Assembly: GCA_000209815.1 (NCBI GenBank)
Contig: FP929036.1
Location: forward strand, 2,284,301 to 2,348,300
Reading direction: 5' to 3'
Length of the DNA: 64,000 bases
From: Butyrivibrio fibrisolvens 16/4
Lineage (GTDB): Bacteria; Bacillota; Clostridia; Lachnospirales; Lachnospiraceae
The notes beneath the pieces were generated by a model that worked only from the letters and a program-made list of their open reading frames with translations, had not been told where the DNA came from and did no database searches. This document shows positions 27,576 through 36,840 of the stretch, piece by piece; within the stretch, counting starts at the first letter, position 1, and every line of letters starts with the position of its first letter. The translations under genes and the position numbers were made by a program.

Positions 27576-27588
27576 TCTGAATAGTTTA

Positions 27589-27622
27589 ATTATATTTCAA
27601 TAGTTATACTTTGTCACAAAGT
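27589..27622 (-). promoter_or_regulatory. fapA operon promoter with overlapping palindrome
   Basis: Minus strand: -35 GTGACA (27612-27617), 17-nt spacer, -10 TATAAT (27589-27594). A perfect palindrome ACTTTGT-C-ACAAAGT (27608-27622) covers the -35, placed as a repressor operator would be. Confidence 0.65.
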
Positions 27623-27678
27623 TCACTAAATTTTGCGTAATTTTCATTAAATTTTCACGAATGAGGCATTTTAAAATC

Positions 27679-28356
27679 TTAGTATTTTCCGTCGTTTGGA
27701 AGACCCTTAACAGCCTTAACAACACGGCTTGTTCCAAGACGGCTTGCGCCAAGGTCGATAAACTTCTGAGCATCCTCAAGTGAAGCGATACCGCCTGCAG
27801 CCTTGATAAGCTTTCCGTTTGTCATATGATCTGCCATAAGCTTGATGTCATCAAAAGTAGCTCCGCCTGTAGAGAAGCCTGTAGATGTCTTGATGTAGTC
27901 AGCATCAGACTTTGAAACAACTTCGCACATCTTAATCTTCTCTTCGTCTGTAAGAAGGCAGCACTCGATGATTACCTTAAGAAGCTTTCCCTTGCAAGCA
28001 GCCTTGATTGCGTTAATCTCTGCAAGAACATCATCGTAACGTCCTTCCTTAACCCAACCAACATTGATAACCATATCTACTTCCTCAGCACCGTTATCAA
28101 CTGCATCGCTTGCCATGAAGCACTTTGAAGCTGTTGTAGCATAACCATTTGGGAAGCCGATTACTGTACAGATTGGAAGGTGTCCACCCTGAGCCTTAAC
28201 ATACTCAGCAGCCTGCTTTACAAAGCTAGCTGGAATACAAACTGAAGCAGTTTCGTACTTCATACCGTCATCAACGATTCCTTTAATGTCGTTCCATGTT
28301 GCATCAACACCAAGTAAAGTGTGATCGCATTTGCTTAAAATGTTCTTAATATCCAT
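27679..28356 (-). CDS. deoC: Deoxyribose-phosphate aldolase
   Basis: 225 residues, cytoplasmic class I aldolase splitting 2-deoxyribose-5-phosphate to glyceraldehyde-3-phosphate and acetaldehyde, the last step of deoxynucleoside catabolism. Schiff-base lysine K156 in [14 protein letters not shown] and proton-relay K127 in LLKVIIE are present; [10 protein letters not shown] and IKAAGGI also match. Its ribosome site (TAGGAGGA) overlaps the restored valS stop codon. Close to the nucleoside importer and cdd, which fits a salvage/catabolism block. Confidence 0.95.
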   Translation of the reverse strand: MDIKNILSKCDHTLLGVDATWNDIKGIVDDGMKYETASVCIPASFVKQAAEYVKAQGGHLPICTVIGFPNGYATTASKCFMASDAVDNGAEEVDMVINVGWVKEGRYDDVLAEINAIKAACKGKLLKVIIECCLLTDEEKIKMCEVVSKSDADYIKTSTGFSTGGATFDDIKLMADHMTNGKLIKAAGGIASLEDAQKFIDLGASRLGTSRVVKAVKGLPNDGKY

Positions 28357-28365
28357 AGTTTCCTC

Positions 28366-31013
28366 CTATTTCATAGAAGCTAGACGAGCCTCAACCTGAG
28401 CCATCATCTGCTCATATTTTGCAAGTTTTTCGCGTTCCTCGGCAACCTTTGCCTCTGGTGCTTTGCTCATGAATTTCTCATTTGAAAGCATTCCGCGTGA
28501 ACGAGCAAGCTCTTTTTCGAGCTTTTCTTTTCCTTTGTAAGACGTTCCTTTTCCTTCTCGAAATCTACAAGATCTTCAAGTGGAACAAAGAGTGTTGCAT
28601 CTGGAATTACCGCAGAAACTGCATCACTTCCAATGCCAAGCTTATCAGCCTGAACGATTACATCTGTTGCACCAGCAAGTGTTGCAAAAATAGGTGTAAT
28701 CTCATCGAAGATTGCTCTAACATCAGCATCAGCTGAAACGATGTGGATAGCTGCCTTCTTTGAAGGTGGAACATCCATATCTGTACGAAGCTGTCTCATA
28801 CCACGAACAACGTCCTTTGCATGCTCAACCTTTGCTTCCTCTACTGGGAAGTTCTTTGCCTCATCATACTCAGGCCAAGCAGAGAGCATGATTGTCTCCT
28901 CTTCGCTCTGAAGTGTGCAGAAGATTTCCTCTGTGATGAATGGCATAAATGGATGAAGCATCTTAAGAGCATTTGTAAGTGCAAACTTAGCTGTCCAAAG
29001 AGCTGCATTCTTGCTAGCTGTATACTCTGTAGAGTACATTCTTGGCTTTACAATCTCGATATACCAGTCGCAGAACTGATCCCAAATAAAATCATATACC
29101 TTCTGAACTGCAATACCAAGCTCATATTTATCCATATTTTCAGTAACATCTTTAGCTAAAGTGTTAACTGCAGAAATAATCCACTTATCCTCTGTTGCAA
29201 GCTCTGACTCAGCAGGCTCTGTAACCTCATTATCAGCAAGATTCATCATGATGAAACGTGATGCATTCCATACCTTGTTTGCAAAGTTACGGCTGTTCTC
29301 AACACGCTCGTTGTAGAAACGCATATCGTTACCAGGTGCATTACCTGTGATAAGTGTAAGACGAAGAGCATCAGCGCCGTATTTATCAATAATCTCAAGT
29401 GGATCGATACCATTTCCTAAAGACTTTGACATCTTTCTACCTTGCGAATCACGAACAAGACCGTGGATAAGTACTGTATTAAATGGTGACTTTCCTGTAT
29501 GAGCATAGCCTGAGAATACCATTCTGATTACCCAGAAGAAGATGATGTCATATCCTGTAACAAGTACGTTTGTAGGATAGAAGTAATCAAGCTCCTCTGT
29601 CTTTTCTGGCCAACCAAGTGTAGAGAATGGCCAAAGTGCTGATGAGAACCAAGTATCAAGAGTATCCTCATCCTGCTTCATATGAGTGTGTCCGCACTTA
29701 GGGCAAACTGTAGGTGCCTCTGATGCAGGAGCAACTACTGTCTCACCACACTTCTCGCAGTAATATGCAGGGATTCTGTGGCCCCACCATAACTGACGTG
29801 AAATACACCAGTCGCGGATGTTCTCAAGCCAGTGTAAATATGTCTTATCATAATTCTTTGGAACGAACTGAAGCTCGCCAGTCTTGATAGCCTCGATAGC
29901 TGGCTTTGCAAGCTCTTCCATAGCAACGAACCACTGTGGCTTAACCATAGGCTCAACAGTTGTGTTACATCTATCATGAGTACCAACATTATGTGTATGA
30001 TCTTCAATCTTAACGAGAAGTCCCATCTCATCCATCTTTGAAACGATGAGCTTACGAGCCTCGTATCTATCCATTCCCTCAAACTCGCCACCGTTTGCGT
30101 TGATAGTAGCATCATCGTTAAGGATATTGATTACAGGAAGGTTATGTCTCTTACCAACCTCGAAATCGTTAGGGTCGTGTGCTGGTGTAATCTTAACAAC
30201 ACCAGTACCAAATTCCATATCAACATACTCATCAGCAACAACTGGAATCTCACGGTTAACGAATGGAAGCATTACAGTCTTTCCGATGATATCCTGATAT
30301 CTTTCATCCTTAGGGTTTACAGCAACAGCTGTATCACCAAGCATTGTCTCTGGACGTGTAGTAGCGAATGTGACAAAGCGGCCTGGCTCCCCAACGATTT
30401 CGTACTTCATATGCCAGAAATGTCCTGCCTGCTCCTCATGCTCTACCTCTGCATCAGAAATAGATGTCTGACAAACTGGACACCAGTTGATGATACGATT
30501 GCCCTTGTAGATATAGCCTTCCTTATAAAGCTTTACGAATACATTCTCTACAGCCTTTGAGCAGCCTTCATCCATTGTGAATCTCTCACGCTCCCAGTCA
30601 GCAGATGAACCCATCTTCTTAAGCTGGTTGATGATACGTGTTCCGTACTCATCCTTCCACTCCCAGCACTTCTCAAGGAAGCCTTCACGACCAAGACTAT
30701 CCTTTTCGATGCCCTGCTTCTTAAGGTGCTCGATAACCTTTACCTCTGTAGCGATAGCTGCATGGTCTGTACCTGGCTGCCAAAGAGCTGAGTAACCCTG
30801 CATTCTCTTATATCTGATAAGGATATCCTGCATTGTATTATCAAGCGCGTGGCCCATGTGAAGCTGACCTGTGATATTTGGAGGTGGCATCACGATAGTA
30901 AAAGGCTTCTTGCTGCGATCTACCTCAGCGTGGAAATAGCCATTCTCCTCCCATTTTTTATACAAACGATCTTCCAACCCTTTTGGGTCGTATGTTTTTG
31001 CAAGTTCTTTCAT
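28366..31013 (-). CDS. valS: Valyl-tRNA synthetase, frameshifted near the 3' end as read
   Basis: Charges tRNA-Val. Class I core: PPPNITGQLHMGHAL with HMGH, editing domain, KMSKS in RKMSKSLGNG, anticodon-binding domain. Read literally it stops at 28467 after 848 residues with a nonsense tail. Adding one A around 28523-28531 gives ERLTKEKEKLEKELARSRG...LASMK, the usual C-terminal coiled coil, for 882 residues, the normal length. The coiled coil contacts tRNA, so its loss should matter for an essential enzyme. Controlled by the T-box upstream. Confidence 0.93.
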
Positions 31014-31034
31014 ACTATTCGTCCTTTCTGCATT

Positions 31035-31265
31035 AAAAAAGCCCTGTGTACGGCAAATTGCTGTACACAGGGCGCCATATACAATACGGTCGCGTTACCA
31101 CCTGCATTTATATCTCATCTTATTCCTTACGGGAACGACTCGGATGGCTTGTCCGCCTAAAGGGCGCTTTGTTCACCACCTGCTCCGAAGCTACCTTCGT
31201 CAGCTCAGCTCCTAGGTCACCTTTCAGCCGGTGAGCGACCCTCTCTACAGGACGACACTGATTAC
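31035..31265 (-). ncRNA. T-box leader of valS
   Basis: Minus strand: Stem I region with AGAGAG, then the T-box sequence AGGTGGTAACGCG (31091-31103) and a terminator of GCCCTGTGTAC/GTACACAGGGC arms with six T (31035-31073). UGGU of the T-box can pair with the ACCA end of tRNA-Val (discriminator A). A GTA valine codon at 31192-31194 sits in a plausible specifier position. Uncharged tRNA-Val should promote antitermination. Confidence 0.9.
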
Positions 31266-31297
31266 TCCTCTTCATCATCGCATTTAAAACTTAACTT

Positions 31298-31326
31298 ATG
31301 ATATAAGTATTTTCCTCATCTGTCAA
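31298..31326 (-). promoter_or_regulatory. Promoter for the valS T-box transcript
   Basis: Minus strand: perfect -35 TTGACA (31321-31326), 17-nt spacer, -10 TATCAT (31298-31303), about 30 bases before the T-box Stem I. Confidence 0.8.
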
Positions 31327-31425
31327 GGTTGGAATCCAAGAATTTCACAGTGATTCCTGTGCCCCATTTTGTGCTTAAGTTTCTCAGTCTTTCGAGTCAA
31401 TAGAGTCATATTTTATTTTTGATTT

Positions 31426-31680
31426 TTAATCCTTTGATTTCTCACATAACTTCTCAAACTCTACTTTAGATATCCCTAATTTTTCCACCGCTACCTCAAC
31501 TGGAATAACTCTATCTTCAACTAATTCGACTAACATTTCTTGTTTTACTTTTTTATATCATCTTCTCTACCCGGATAAAAATTTCTATAATATGATGGTT
31601 CGTTCCAAACATCTCTGTCCTCAATAGTAACATTAACATACTCCCAAATATCATTTTTGTATACTAAGATTTTTCTATAA
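31426..31680 (-). pseudogene. Remnant ORF downstream of the toxin gene (no start, frameshift)
   Basis: An open frame begins just after the PIN gene stop without ATG, GTG or TTG: KDYRKILVYKNDIWEYVNV, EDRDVWNEPSYYRNFYPGRED. It stops at IKK, but one extra A in the run 31549-31554 continues it as VKQEMLVELVEDRVIPVEVAVEKLGISKVEFEKLCEKSKD to a stop at 31426. The tail resembles the short helical C-termini of Rpn/PD-(D/E)XK transposon-linked proteins (weak). The rest of 31327-31683 shows nothing else I can support. Confidence 0.4.
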
Positions 31681-31683
31681 TCT

Positions 31684-32088
31684 TTACTTATTTAAACGAT
31701 CCATAAACTCTGCCACAGTGATTATTTCCACATCTTCATATGCCCCTAATTCTAACAAATCTTTATCACCACTCACTATATAGAGGCACTTAGCATCTAC
31801 AGCACATCCTATAAATTTATTATCATCCGGATCCCTGCATATATTTACATCTGTCTTTGCCTCTATAATATTCATACGCTCAATTATTGTAGCTAATGGT
31901 ATTGCTGCTGGCTTTTGTGGATACTTATTCAGCAAATACTCAACTGTTTCACCATATTCCAAAATGATGTCACTAGTAACATACGCTTCAGCTTGTTTTT
32001 TAAACAAAACATCTATCAATTGCTTAGGCTTTCCTCCGAAGAAGATAGCTGAAGCAACAACATTAGTATCAACAACTATCCTCATCAA
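31684..32088 (-). CDS. PIN-domain toxin (VapC-like)
   Basis: 134 residues. PIN fold with the acidic tetrad pattern: VVDTNVVAS (D7), E45 in LEYGE, CRDPDDNKF and SGDKDLLELG. Matches the COG1569 'putative toxin, PIN family'. Such proteins are Mg2+-dependent RNases that stop translation when freed from antitoxin. Its ATG overlaps the antitoxin stop, so the two are made together. Confidence 0.87.
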   Translation of the reverse strand: MMRIVVDTNVVASAIFFGGKPKQLIDVLFKKQAEAYVTSDIILEYGETVEYLLNKYPQKPAAIPLATIIERMNIIEAKTDVNICRDPDDNKFIGCAVDAKCLYIVSGDKDLLELGAYEDVEIITVAEFMDRLNK

Positions 32089-32363
32089 TTAGTTCTCCTT
32101 TTCTGGCGAACTGCTTTAATGGCATCATTTATATCTTCTTCCTGTAATCCAACACTCTCAGCCCATGCCTGTGCCTTATCCATAAGGTCTGAAAACTCAG
32201 AAAGAGTTGGCGTCTTTATAGGTTTTATCAAAATATTATCTCCATCACTCATTACTATCAATTTAGCACCTGGTCTTATAGCTAAAGCATCTCTTATAGA
32301 CTTAGGCAAAACTACCTGTCCCTTTGTTGAAACAGAAGTAACTTCCGCAACTATTCCACTCAT
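32085..32363 (-). CDS. AbrB/MazE-type antitoxin
   Basis: 92 residues. N-terminal SpoVT/AbrB swapped-hairpin DNA-binding domain: EVTSVSTKGQVVLPKSIRDAL, RPGAKLIVMSDGDNILIKPI; helical C-terminus likely binds the toxin. Located directly upstream of and overlapping the PIN gene. An inverted repeat at 32382-32398 just before the gene may be its operator for autoregulation. Confidence 0.87.
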   Translation of the reverse strand: MSGIVAEVTSVSTKGQVVLPKSIRDALAIRPGAKLIVMSDGDNILIKPIKTPTLSEFSDLMDKAQAWAESVGLQEEDINDAIKAVRQKRRTN

Positions 32364-32381
32364 ATAAATACCTCGCTTTCT

Positions 32382-32398
32382 GGTAGGATTTTCTTACC
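32382..32398. promoter_or_regulatory. Possible autoregulatory operator of the toxin-antitoxin pair
   Basis: GGTAGGA-TTT-TCTTACC: seven-base arms with one mismatch, between a TATAAT-like -10 (near 32405-32410 on the minus strand) and the antitoxin ribosome site. No clear -35 was found. Confidence 0.35.
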
Positions 32399-32590
32399 TA
32401 TGTATATTATATCATCATCATGGCAAAATAGATAGTTTATATGTTTAGAATAAATGCCTGCTTCAAATTAAGTTTAAGTCTATTTTTCTGAATGCCTTCT
32501 CCGCACCACTCACCTTGTAAAACCAAGCTTTGTATTCTTTTTAATTAATTCTATCAATCACACTTTTACTTGTCATTGAACCTGTGGTTT

Positions 32591-32622
32591 AAAAAACGCC
32601 GCCAGCATTAGCTGGTAGCGTT
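32591..32622 (-). terminator. Terminator after the HTH gene
   Basis: AACGC..CCAGC / GCTGG..GCGTT stem with TAAT loop, overlapping the restored stop codon of the HTH gene, followed on the minus strand by a T-run. The remaining 32399-32590 contains only a short open stretch (KEYKAWFYKVSGAEKAF) without start that I cannot identify. Confidence 0.75.
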
Positions 32623-32897
32623 CATAAAAAATCTTTCAAAATATTCATAATAACTTTTTATTGGATTACGTTCATTAACTATATCATAAACTGATGCACC
32701 ATATAATTCCATTAGAGCAAGTAAAGTATCAGCCTGTGGATAGCTCTTTCCACTTTCATGCTTATAAATTGCTTGGACAGATTCTAATTTGAGATACTTT
32801 CTTACATCTTCTACTGCTAATCCTTTTTCACTCTAAGTCTTTTTAAATTCATTCCTACGACTCTAGGATTATACTCTCTTCTTTCTGCTGTCATCAT
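32608..32897 (-). CDS. XRE-family HTH regulator, frameshifted as read
   Basis: ATG at 32895-32897 (AGGGA upstream) reads MMTAERREYNPRVVGMNLKR then stops. Adding one A in the run 32824-32828 gives 96 residues with a full helix-turn-helix: LRVKKGLAVEDVRKYLKLE, SVQAIYKHESGKSYPQADTLLALMELYGASVYDIVNE. DNA-binding by the Cro/CI fold; targets unknown. It is divergent from the secreted-protein cassette at 33 kb, so it may control it (inference). Confidence 0.7.
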
Positions 32898-32988
32898 AAT
32901 TTCCCTAAAATTTTCCCTTTGTTATGTTCTATGATTAATGTTATCACTACAACCAATTCTAAGTAAACCACAAAATCAAAATTTCTTC

Positions 32989-33017
32989 TTGCAATTATTT
33001 TTTTGACGTGTTATATT
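32989..33017 (+). promoter_or_regulatory. Promoter for the secreted-protein cassette
   Basis: -35 TTGCAA (32989-32994), 17-nt spacer, -10 TATATT (33012-33017), about 115 bases before the first cassette gene. The long leader (33024-33137) shows no obvious hairpin. Confidence 0.55.
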
Positions 33018-33137
33018 AGCGCTTGTCTTTTTTCAAAAATTTACTTTCGAGTTGGTTCAACCATTATTCCACAAGGTTTAAAAACGAATCGAAACCACTT
33101 TCATATTCCTTAAGTTATTTATGTAAGGAGAATGAAA

Positions 33138-33749
33138 ATGACAAACAAATTTAATAAGTTAACCCTATTTTTATCTACTTTGGCTATCGCCTTGGTGGCT
33201 CTTTTGATTATGCATTTTAAGGGCATGACATTGATGAAGCAGGTTAGTGCATCTGGCATAGATAATTCAGAGGCTATTTCTGAACTCTATGACTATATTG
33301 AATCTCTTGAGGGATTTACAGATGAACAGAAGGCCGAGCTTAATTCTATTATTCAGGAGCAGATAAAGAATAATAACGAGCTCACTGAAGAGGAATTACT
33401 GAATCTGTATCAGCTTGTAGATCAAAAGCATCAGTCTAATGTGACTAATTTAGAGAACATTAAGAAGGAGTTGCAGCTAAAGCTTTATTCAATTGATGCT
33501 TCTGATAACAGCAGATATAAGGAGCTGAAAAGCCTTATTGATGAAATCGATGTTATTATCGCCGAGATGAAAAAGCAAAATGGTTCTTCCATTCAGAATA
33601 TTGATGCTAAGATTTCTGATTTGCAGGATGCCATTGATAAGCTTAATAAGAGAACCACAGATAACAATGGTTCTAACGAATTCAACTTTGGCTATAAGGA
33701 TGGCACCTACGGATATTATATTGATGGCAATAATTTCAGACCATTTTAA
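33138..33749 (+). CDS. Membrane-anchored coiled-coil protein, unknown
   Basis: 203 residues from the ATG at 33138, which is eight bases after AAGGAG; the ATG at 33132 is too close. One N-terminal hydrophobic segment (LTLFLSTLAIALVALLIMHF), then a long Glu/Lys/Asn-rich helical region (about 45-170) predicted as coiled coil, then a conserved-looking aromatic end FGYKDGTYGYYIDGNNFRPF. Such short aromatic C-termini after coiled coils appear in clostridial surface-secretion loci (weak memory, unverified). First gene of a four-ORF plus-strand cassette. Confidence 0.65.
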   Translation: MTNKFNKLTLFLSTLAIALVALLIMHFKGMTLMKQVSASGIDNSEAISELYDYIESLEGFTDEQKAELNSIIQEQIKNNNELTEEELLNLYQLVDQKHQSNVTNLENIKKELQLKLYSIDASDNSRYKELKSLIDEIDVIIAEMKKQNGSSIQNIDAKISDLQDAIDKLNKRTTDNNGSNEFNFGYKDGTYGYYIDGNNFRPF

Positions 33750-33760
33750 GGGAGGGTGCT

Positions 33761-35983
33761 ATGACTTTGATTAATAAGATTAAACGAACCATCCTTCCGA
33801 TTACGCTAATTCTAGCCTTAGTATCTCCCATTTCATCTAGAGTTGTCACTGCAAAGGAAGCTACCTCAAATGCAAAAATGGAAAAGGTATTTATTCCCTT
33901 TAGAGACCAGATTCCATTTTACATTTCAAAGAATTCCAGCAGCAAGGAGCAGCTTATTAAAGAGTTGTGGCTGAAGCTTTTCTACGAGGAGCTAAACTGG
34001 GATGAGAATCATAGGGGATTCTATGATAAGAAATTTGATAACTGGTGGAAGAAATATAAAGGTAGGCCATATGCTGGACTTGATGGTGAATTCAAAGATA
34101 TAGACAGGCAGCTTACTTTTTCTTCAGGAGATTTTGAAGCTTTTCTTGGAAACACGCTAGAGGCTAATCCTGAATTTCTAGGGCAGCTGTTAGGCTTAGA
34201 TGGATATACACCCCTACCACAGCCTGCAGACAATCCAACTTTTTCCAGACAGGTTATCTGTCAGTATTTAGCCGACTCTGAGAAATACGCTACGTATTTA
34301 ATCCCTTCCATCATAAATCTCACTAAAGAAGGTGAATATCTTTCTGATAATTCGTTGAAAACTATCAGCTTCAAAGATGTTCCTGTGGATTACTATATGC
34401 TGGCCATTATCGCCAGCCAGTACCATCAGACAGATAAGTACGGCAAAGATATTCTTTCATCTAAACAAATTGACTGGCTTAATGGCTACATAAAAGAAAT
34501 GTATGAAGCCTACACTACTAACTCATCAGCACTTTTGAAATCGCTGGTTGTAAAGTATCCATCCCTTTATGATTTGGTTGCAAGGTCCTATTATGCTGCC
34601 AATGATACTACAGAGTATGGGCAGGAGTTTTTCGATTATGTTGTTGCTTCAGGTGTAGGCATGGGAGCCTGGCTTTCTCTTAATGATGATATTGATATAA
34701 AAGGATTAGATCAAATTCCAGATCTCATATCACTTTTTAAGCTTTCCAATGGTTTTTGTGGTGGCCTGGAGGATGAAACAAAATGTAAAAATCGTGACAA
34801 GTGTCTTGCTGCTATTTCAGCTGATTATGTAGCAACAGGTCTCCATAAAAATGAAACTGCCACAGGCTATATCTTAGCAAATGAAAGCACCGCAGAAGTT
34901 TACGGCACTGATGAATATAAGAGCTGGCAAAACAAATACCGTCTTATGCATAAAAAATTGATTGATGGCTTAGACACTATAGATGTAATTGCAGGAGAAA
35001 GCAAAGATGATCCAAAGCATGACAATGCACATTTCAATGGATGGACAGGTGTTTTCAAAGAAATAACTTCCCATGGTTCTGGTACTGTAGACTCTAGAGC
35101 ATTTATGCCTAACACTAAAAAGATAACCATATATGCGTATTACCTTGGTCCAGACAGAAGAGATTACCAGGGTTTTAACTGGGTTGTTAAAAGTAAAGGA
35201 ATTAATATATCTGGTAAGGTAAAAATGGACAAGGAATGGGTGAATGCAGGTACCACCATTTGTCGCTCAGGAGATAAACGAGGTTCTGCTAAAGCAAATT
35301 TAAAAGCCTTTACCTTTGATATAAGCCGTTTGAACGAGGAAGATATTAAAGACATAAAGATATTTATAAGCTTAAGACAGCATAATGAGGTATTAGGTAA
35401 TGGAAGTGGTGACTACGGCCATGCCCACGACCACCCTATCGATTCCAACTGCGGTATCCTTGAGAAGGTCACCTGTCATAATACTATTACCGATTGTGAA
35501 GAAAATGGAGACGATTGGAAAGGTACTCTCACAGTTTCAGAAGATACATTATATGGAACTATTGACTACTTCTGTTCTAACAGTCGAGATCATCACACTT
35601 CAGAGACTGTTAAAACCATTATTACAGAAGATACTGATGACTATACCGTTTACACTGCAAAGGGCACCTATGGAACCTACTCCAAACGAATTCTAAAGTC
35701 ATCGGAATCAGAAGGAAATTCTAAGACTATCACCTTAGATAGCACAAACGCCTCAGGAAAACTTTCAAATACTATACGCAGCAATGAACGTATTTATCCA
35801 GGTGGTTCCCTATCTTCAGAAACCTACAAGGCAGCCTCTGCTTCCATTAATTGCACTATCCTTCCAGGGGTTATAAAAACCGGAGCTAAAAAAATCTCCC
35901 TAAAAGTGCCTGGCTTCTCAGGAGCTAGCAGATTTATCCATAAAAGTATATTCATCCAGAAAAGTATTGTTGGTGGAAAATGA
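33761..35983 (+). CDS. Large secreted protein, unknown
   Basis: 740 residues starting 11 bases after the previous stop with GGGAGGG upstream. Signal peptide (NKIKRTILPITLILALVSPIS, then VVTAKEATS). Middle region is helical with many aromatic residues (LWLKLFYEELNWDENHRGFYDKKF; GLDGYTPLPQPADNP); a second region around 430-560 looks beta-rich (KKITIYAYYLGPDRRDYQGFNWVV; ISLRQHNEVLGNGSGDYGHAHDHP). Several Cys. No LPXTG anchor. The literal end is FIHKSIFIQKSIVGGK; the next ORF overlaps in another frame and may be the true C-terminus. No family recognised. Confidence 0.7.
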   Translation: MTLINKIKRTILPITLILALVSPISSRVVTAKEATSNAKMEKVFIPFRDQIPFYISKNSSSKEQLIKELWLKLFYEELNWDENHRGFYDKKFDNWWKKYKGRPYAGLDGEFKDIDRQLTFSSGDFEAFLGNTLEANPEFLGQLLGLDGYTPLPQPADNPTFSRQVICQYLADSEKYATYLIPSIINLTKEGEYLSDNSLKTISFKDVPVDYYMLAIIASQYHQTDKYGKDILSSKQIDWLNGYIKEMYEAYTTNSSALLKSLVVKYPSLYDLVARSYYAANDTTEYGQEFFDYVVASGVGMGAWLSLNDDIDIKGLDQIPDLISLFKLSNGFCGGLEDETKCKNRDKCLAAISADYVATGLHKNETATGYILANESTAEVYGTDEYKSWQNKYRLMHKKLIDGLDTIDVIAGESKDDPKHDNAHFNGWTGVFKEITSHGSGTVDSRAFMPNTKKITIYAYYLGPDRRDYQGFNWVVKSKGINISGKVKMDKEWVNAGTTICRSGDKRGSAKANLKAFTFDISRLNEEDIKDIKIFISLRQHNEVLGNGSGDYGHAHDHPIDSNCGILEKVTCHNTITDCEENGDDWKGTLTVSEDTLYGTIDYFCSNSRDHHTSETVKTIITEDTDDYTVYTAKGTYGTYSKRILKSSESEGNSKTITLDSTNASGKLSNTIRSNERIYPGGSLSSETYKAASASINCTILPGVIKTGAKKISLKVPGFSGASRFIHKSIFIQKSIVGGK

Positions 35984-36179
35984 CATGCTCTCTTCCTCTA
36001 CTATTTACAACCTGGATTTATCTTATCTGACAGATGATGAAATTAAAGATTGCTTTGTAGAGATTTCTGCTCAGGCGAAGTCCAAAAACAAGGAACGCTA
36101 TCACGCTAACGTAGGTGGTCCTGAACCAGCAGAAGCTGTTGCTACAATCAGCGTAAAATCTGTAACTATACAATACTAA
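35967..36179 (+). CDS. Short ORF overlapping the large secreted gene; new gene or displaced C-terminus
   Basis: 70 residues from TTG 35967 (or ATG 35985): LSSSTIYNLDLSYLTDDEIKDCFVEIS...VGGPEPAEAVATISVKSVTIQY. No signal peptide. The same frame is open upstream from about 35911 (LASQELADLSIKVYSSRKV). Two extra A in the nearby A-runs (35887-35893 and 35903-35906) would join it to the 740-residue protein. Either a coupled small gene or the real end of that protein; both remain open. Confidence 0.45.
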   Translation: MLVENDMLSSSTIYNLDLSYLTDDEIKDCFVEISAQAKSKNKERYHANVGGPEPAEAVATISVKSVTIQY

Positions 36180-36198
36180 TCTAAATGAAAGGGAAAAT

Positions 36199-36840
36199 AT
36201 GAAATATAAAAAATTGCTATCCTTCCTAATTACCTTTTCACTTATGGCAATCAGCTATCCTACGGGAATAGTTTATGCCAAGGATAATACAGGAAATGAA
36301 GCTATCAAAATAAACAAAGATACTGAACCTATGACCGATGAGGAAATCTCTGATACTGAAAAAGCTTATGATGAATCAAAAGATGCCAAAGAACAAGATA
36401 ATCCTGAAGATATCGGTGAATCTGAAGAACTTGAAAATCCAGAATCTTCTGATGCACTATACGAATCCGAAGATCTAGAAGAATCCACTGAGCCTGAAGA
36501 ATCAGATGAACAAGAAGAGCTCCTTGAAAAAGAAGAGTCACAATCTCTTACCAGCGTAATCATCTCCACCAAAAAGAACATCACAGTCTGCACTGATGAC
36601 AATGAACTCGTGGAATCAGAGACCGAAATATGTAGATGTGAGCTTTCATCTGAGGATGGGATGTCACTAAATCAAATTCCAGGTTATGCCTTTTCTGATT
36701 CCGATCAATCCTCATTAATAAAAATGGAAGAGAATGCCTTTAAAGAGCTTTCTCTCCCAGATGATATTTCTGAACTTAAAATAACTTTTCTCGTAAACGA
36801 AAACGAGGATAAAATTATTTCTATCAAATGTGATTATTAA
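36199..36840 (+). CDS. Acidic secreted protein, unknown
   Basis: 213 residues. Signal peptide (KYKKLLSFLITFSLMAISYP, VYAKD), then a strongly acidic low-complexity stretch (residues about 45-115, mostly Glu/Asp/Ser/Pro) and a C-terminal globular part with three Cys (TVCTDDNELVESETEICRCEL). AAAGGGAA upstream of ATG. Last gene of the cassette; its stop codon overlaps the stop of the convergent HAD gene and no terminator separates them. Confidence 0.65.
   Translation: MKYKKLLSFLITFSLMAISYPTGIVYAKDNTGNEAIKINKDTEPMTDEEISDTEKAYDESKDAKEQDNPEDIGESEELENPESSDALYESEDLEESTEPEESDEQEELLEKEESQSLTSVIISTKKNITVCTDDNELVESETEICRCELSSEDGMSLNQIPGYAFSDSDQSSLIKMEENAFKELSLPDDISELKITFLVNENEDKIISIKCDY

Noticed and set aside
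32399..32590. Short open stretch KEYKAWFYKVSGAEKAF as a gene
   Set aside because: There is an in-frame stop before it, no start codon and no recognisable family; possibly a relic only.
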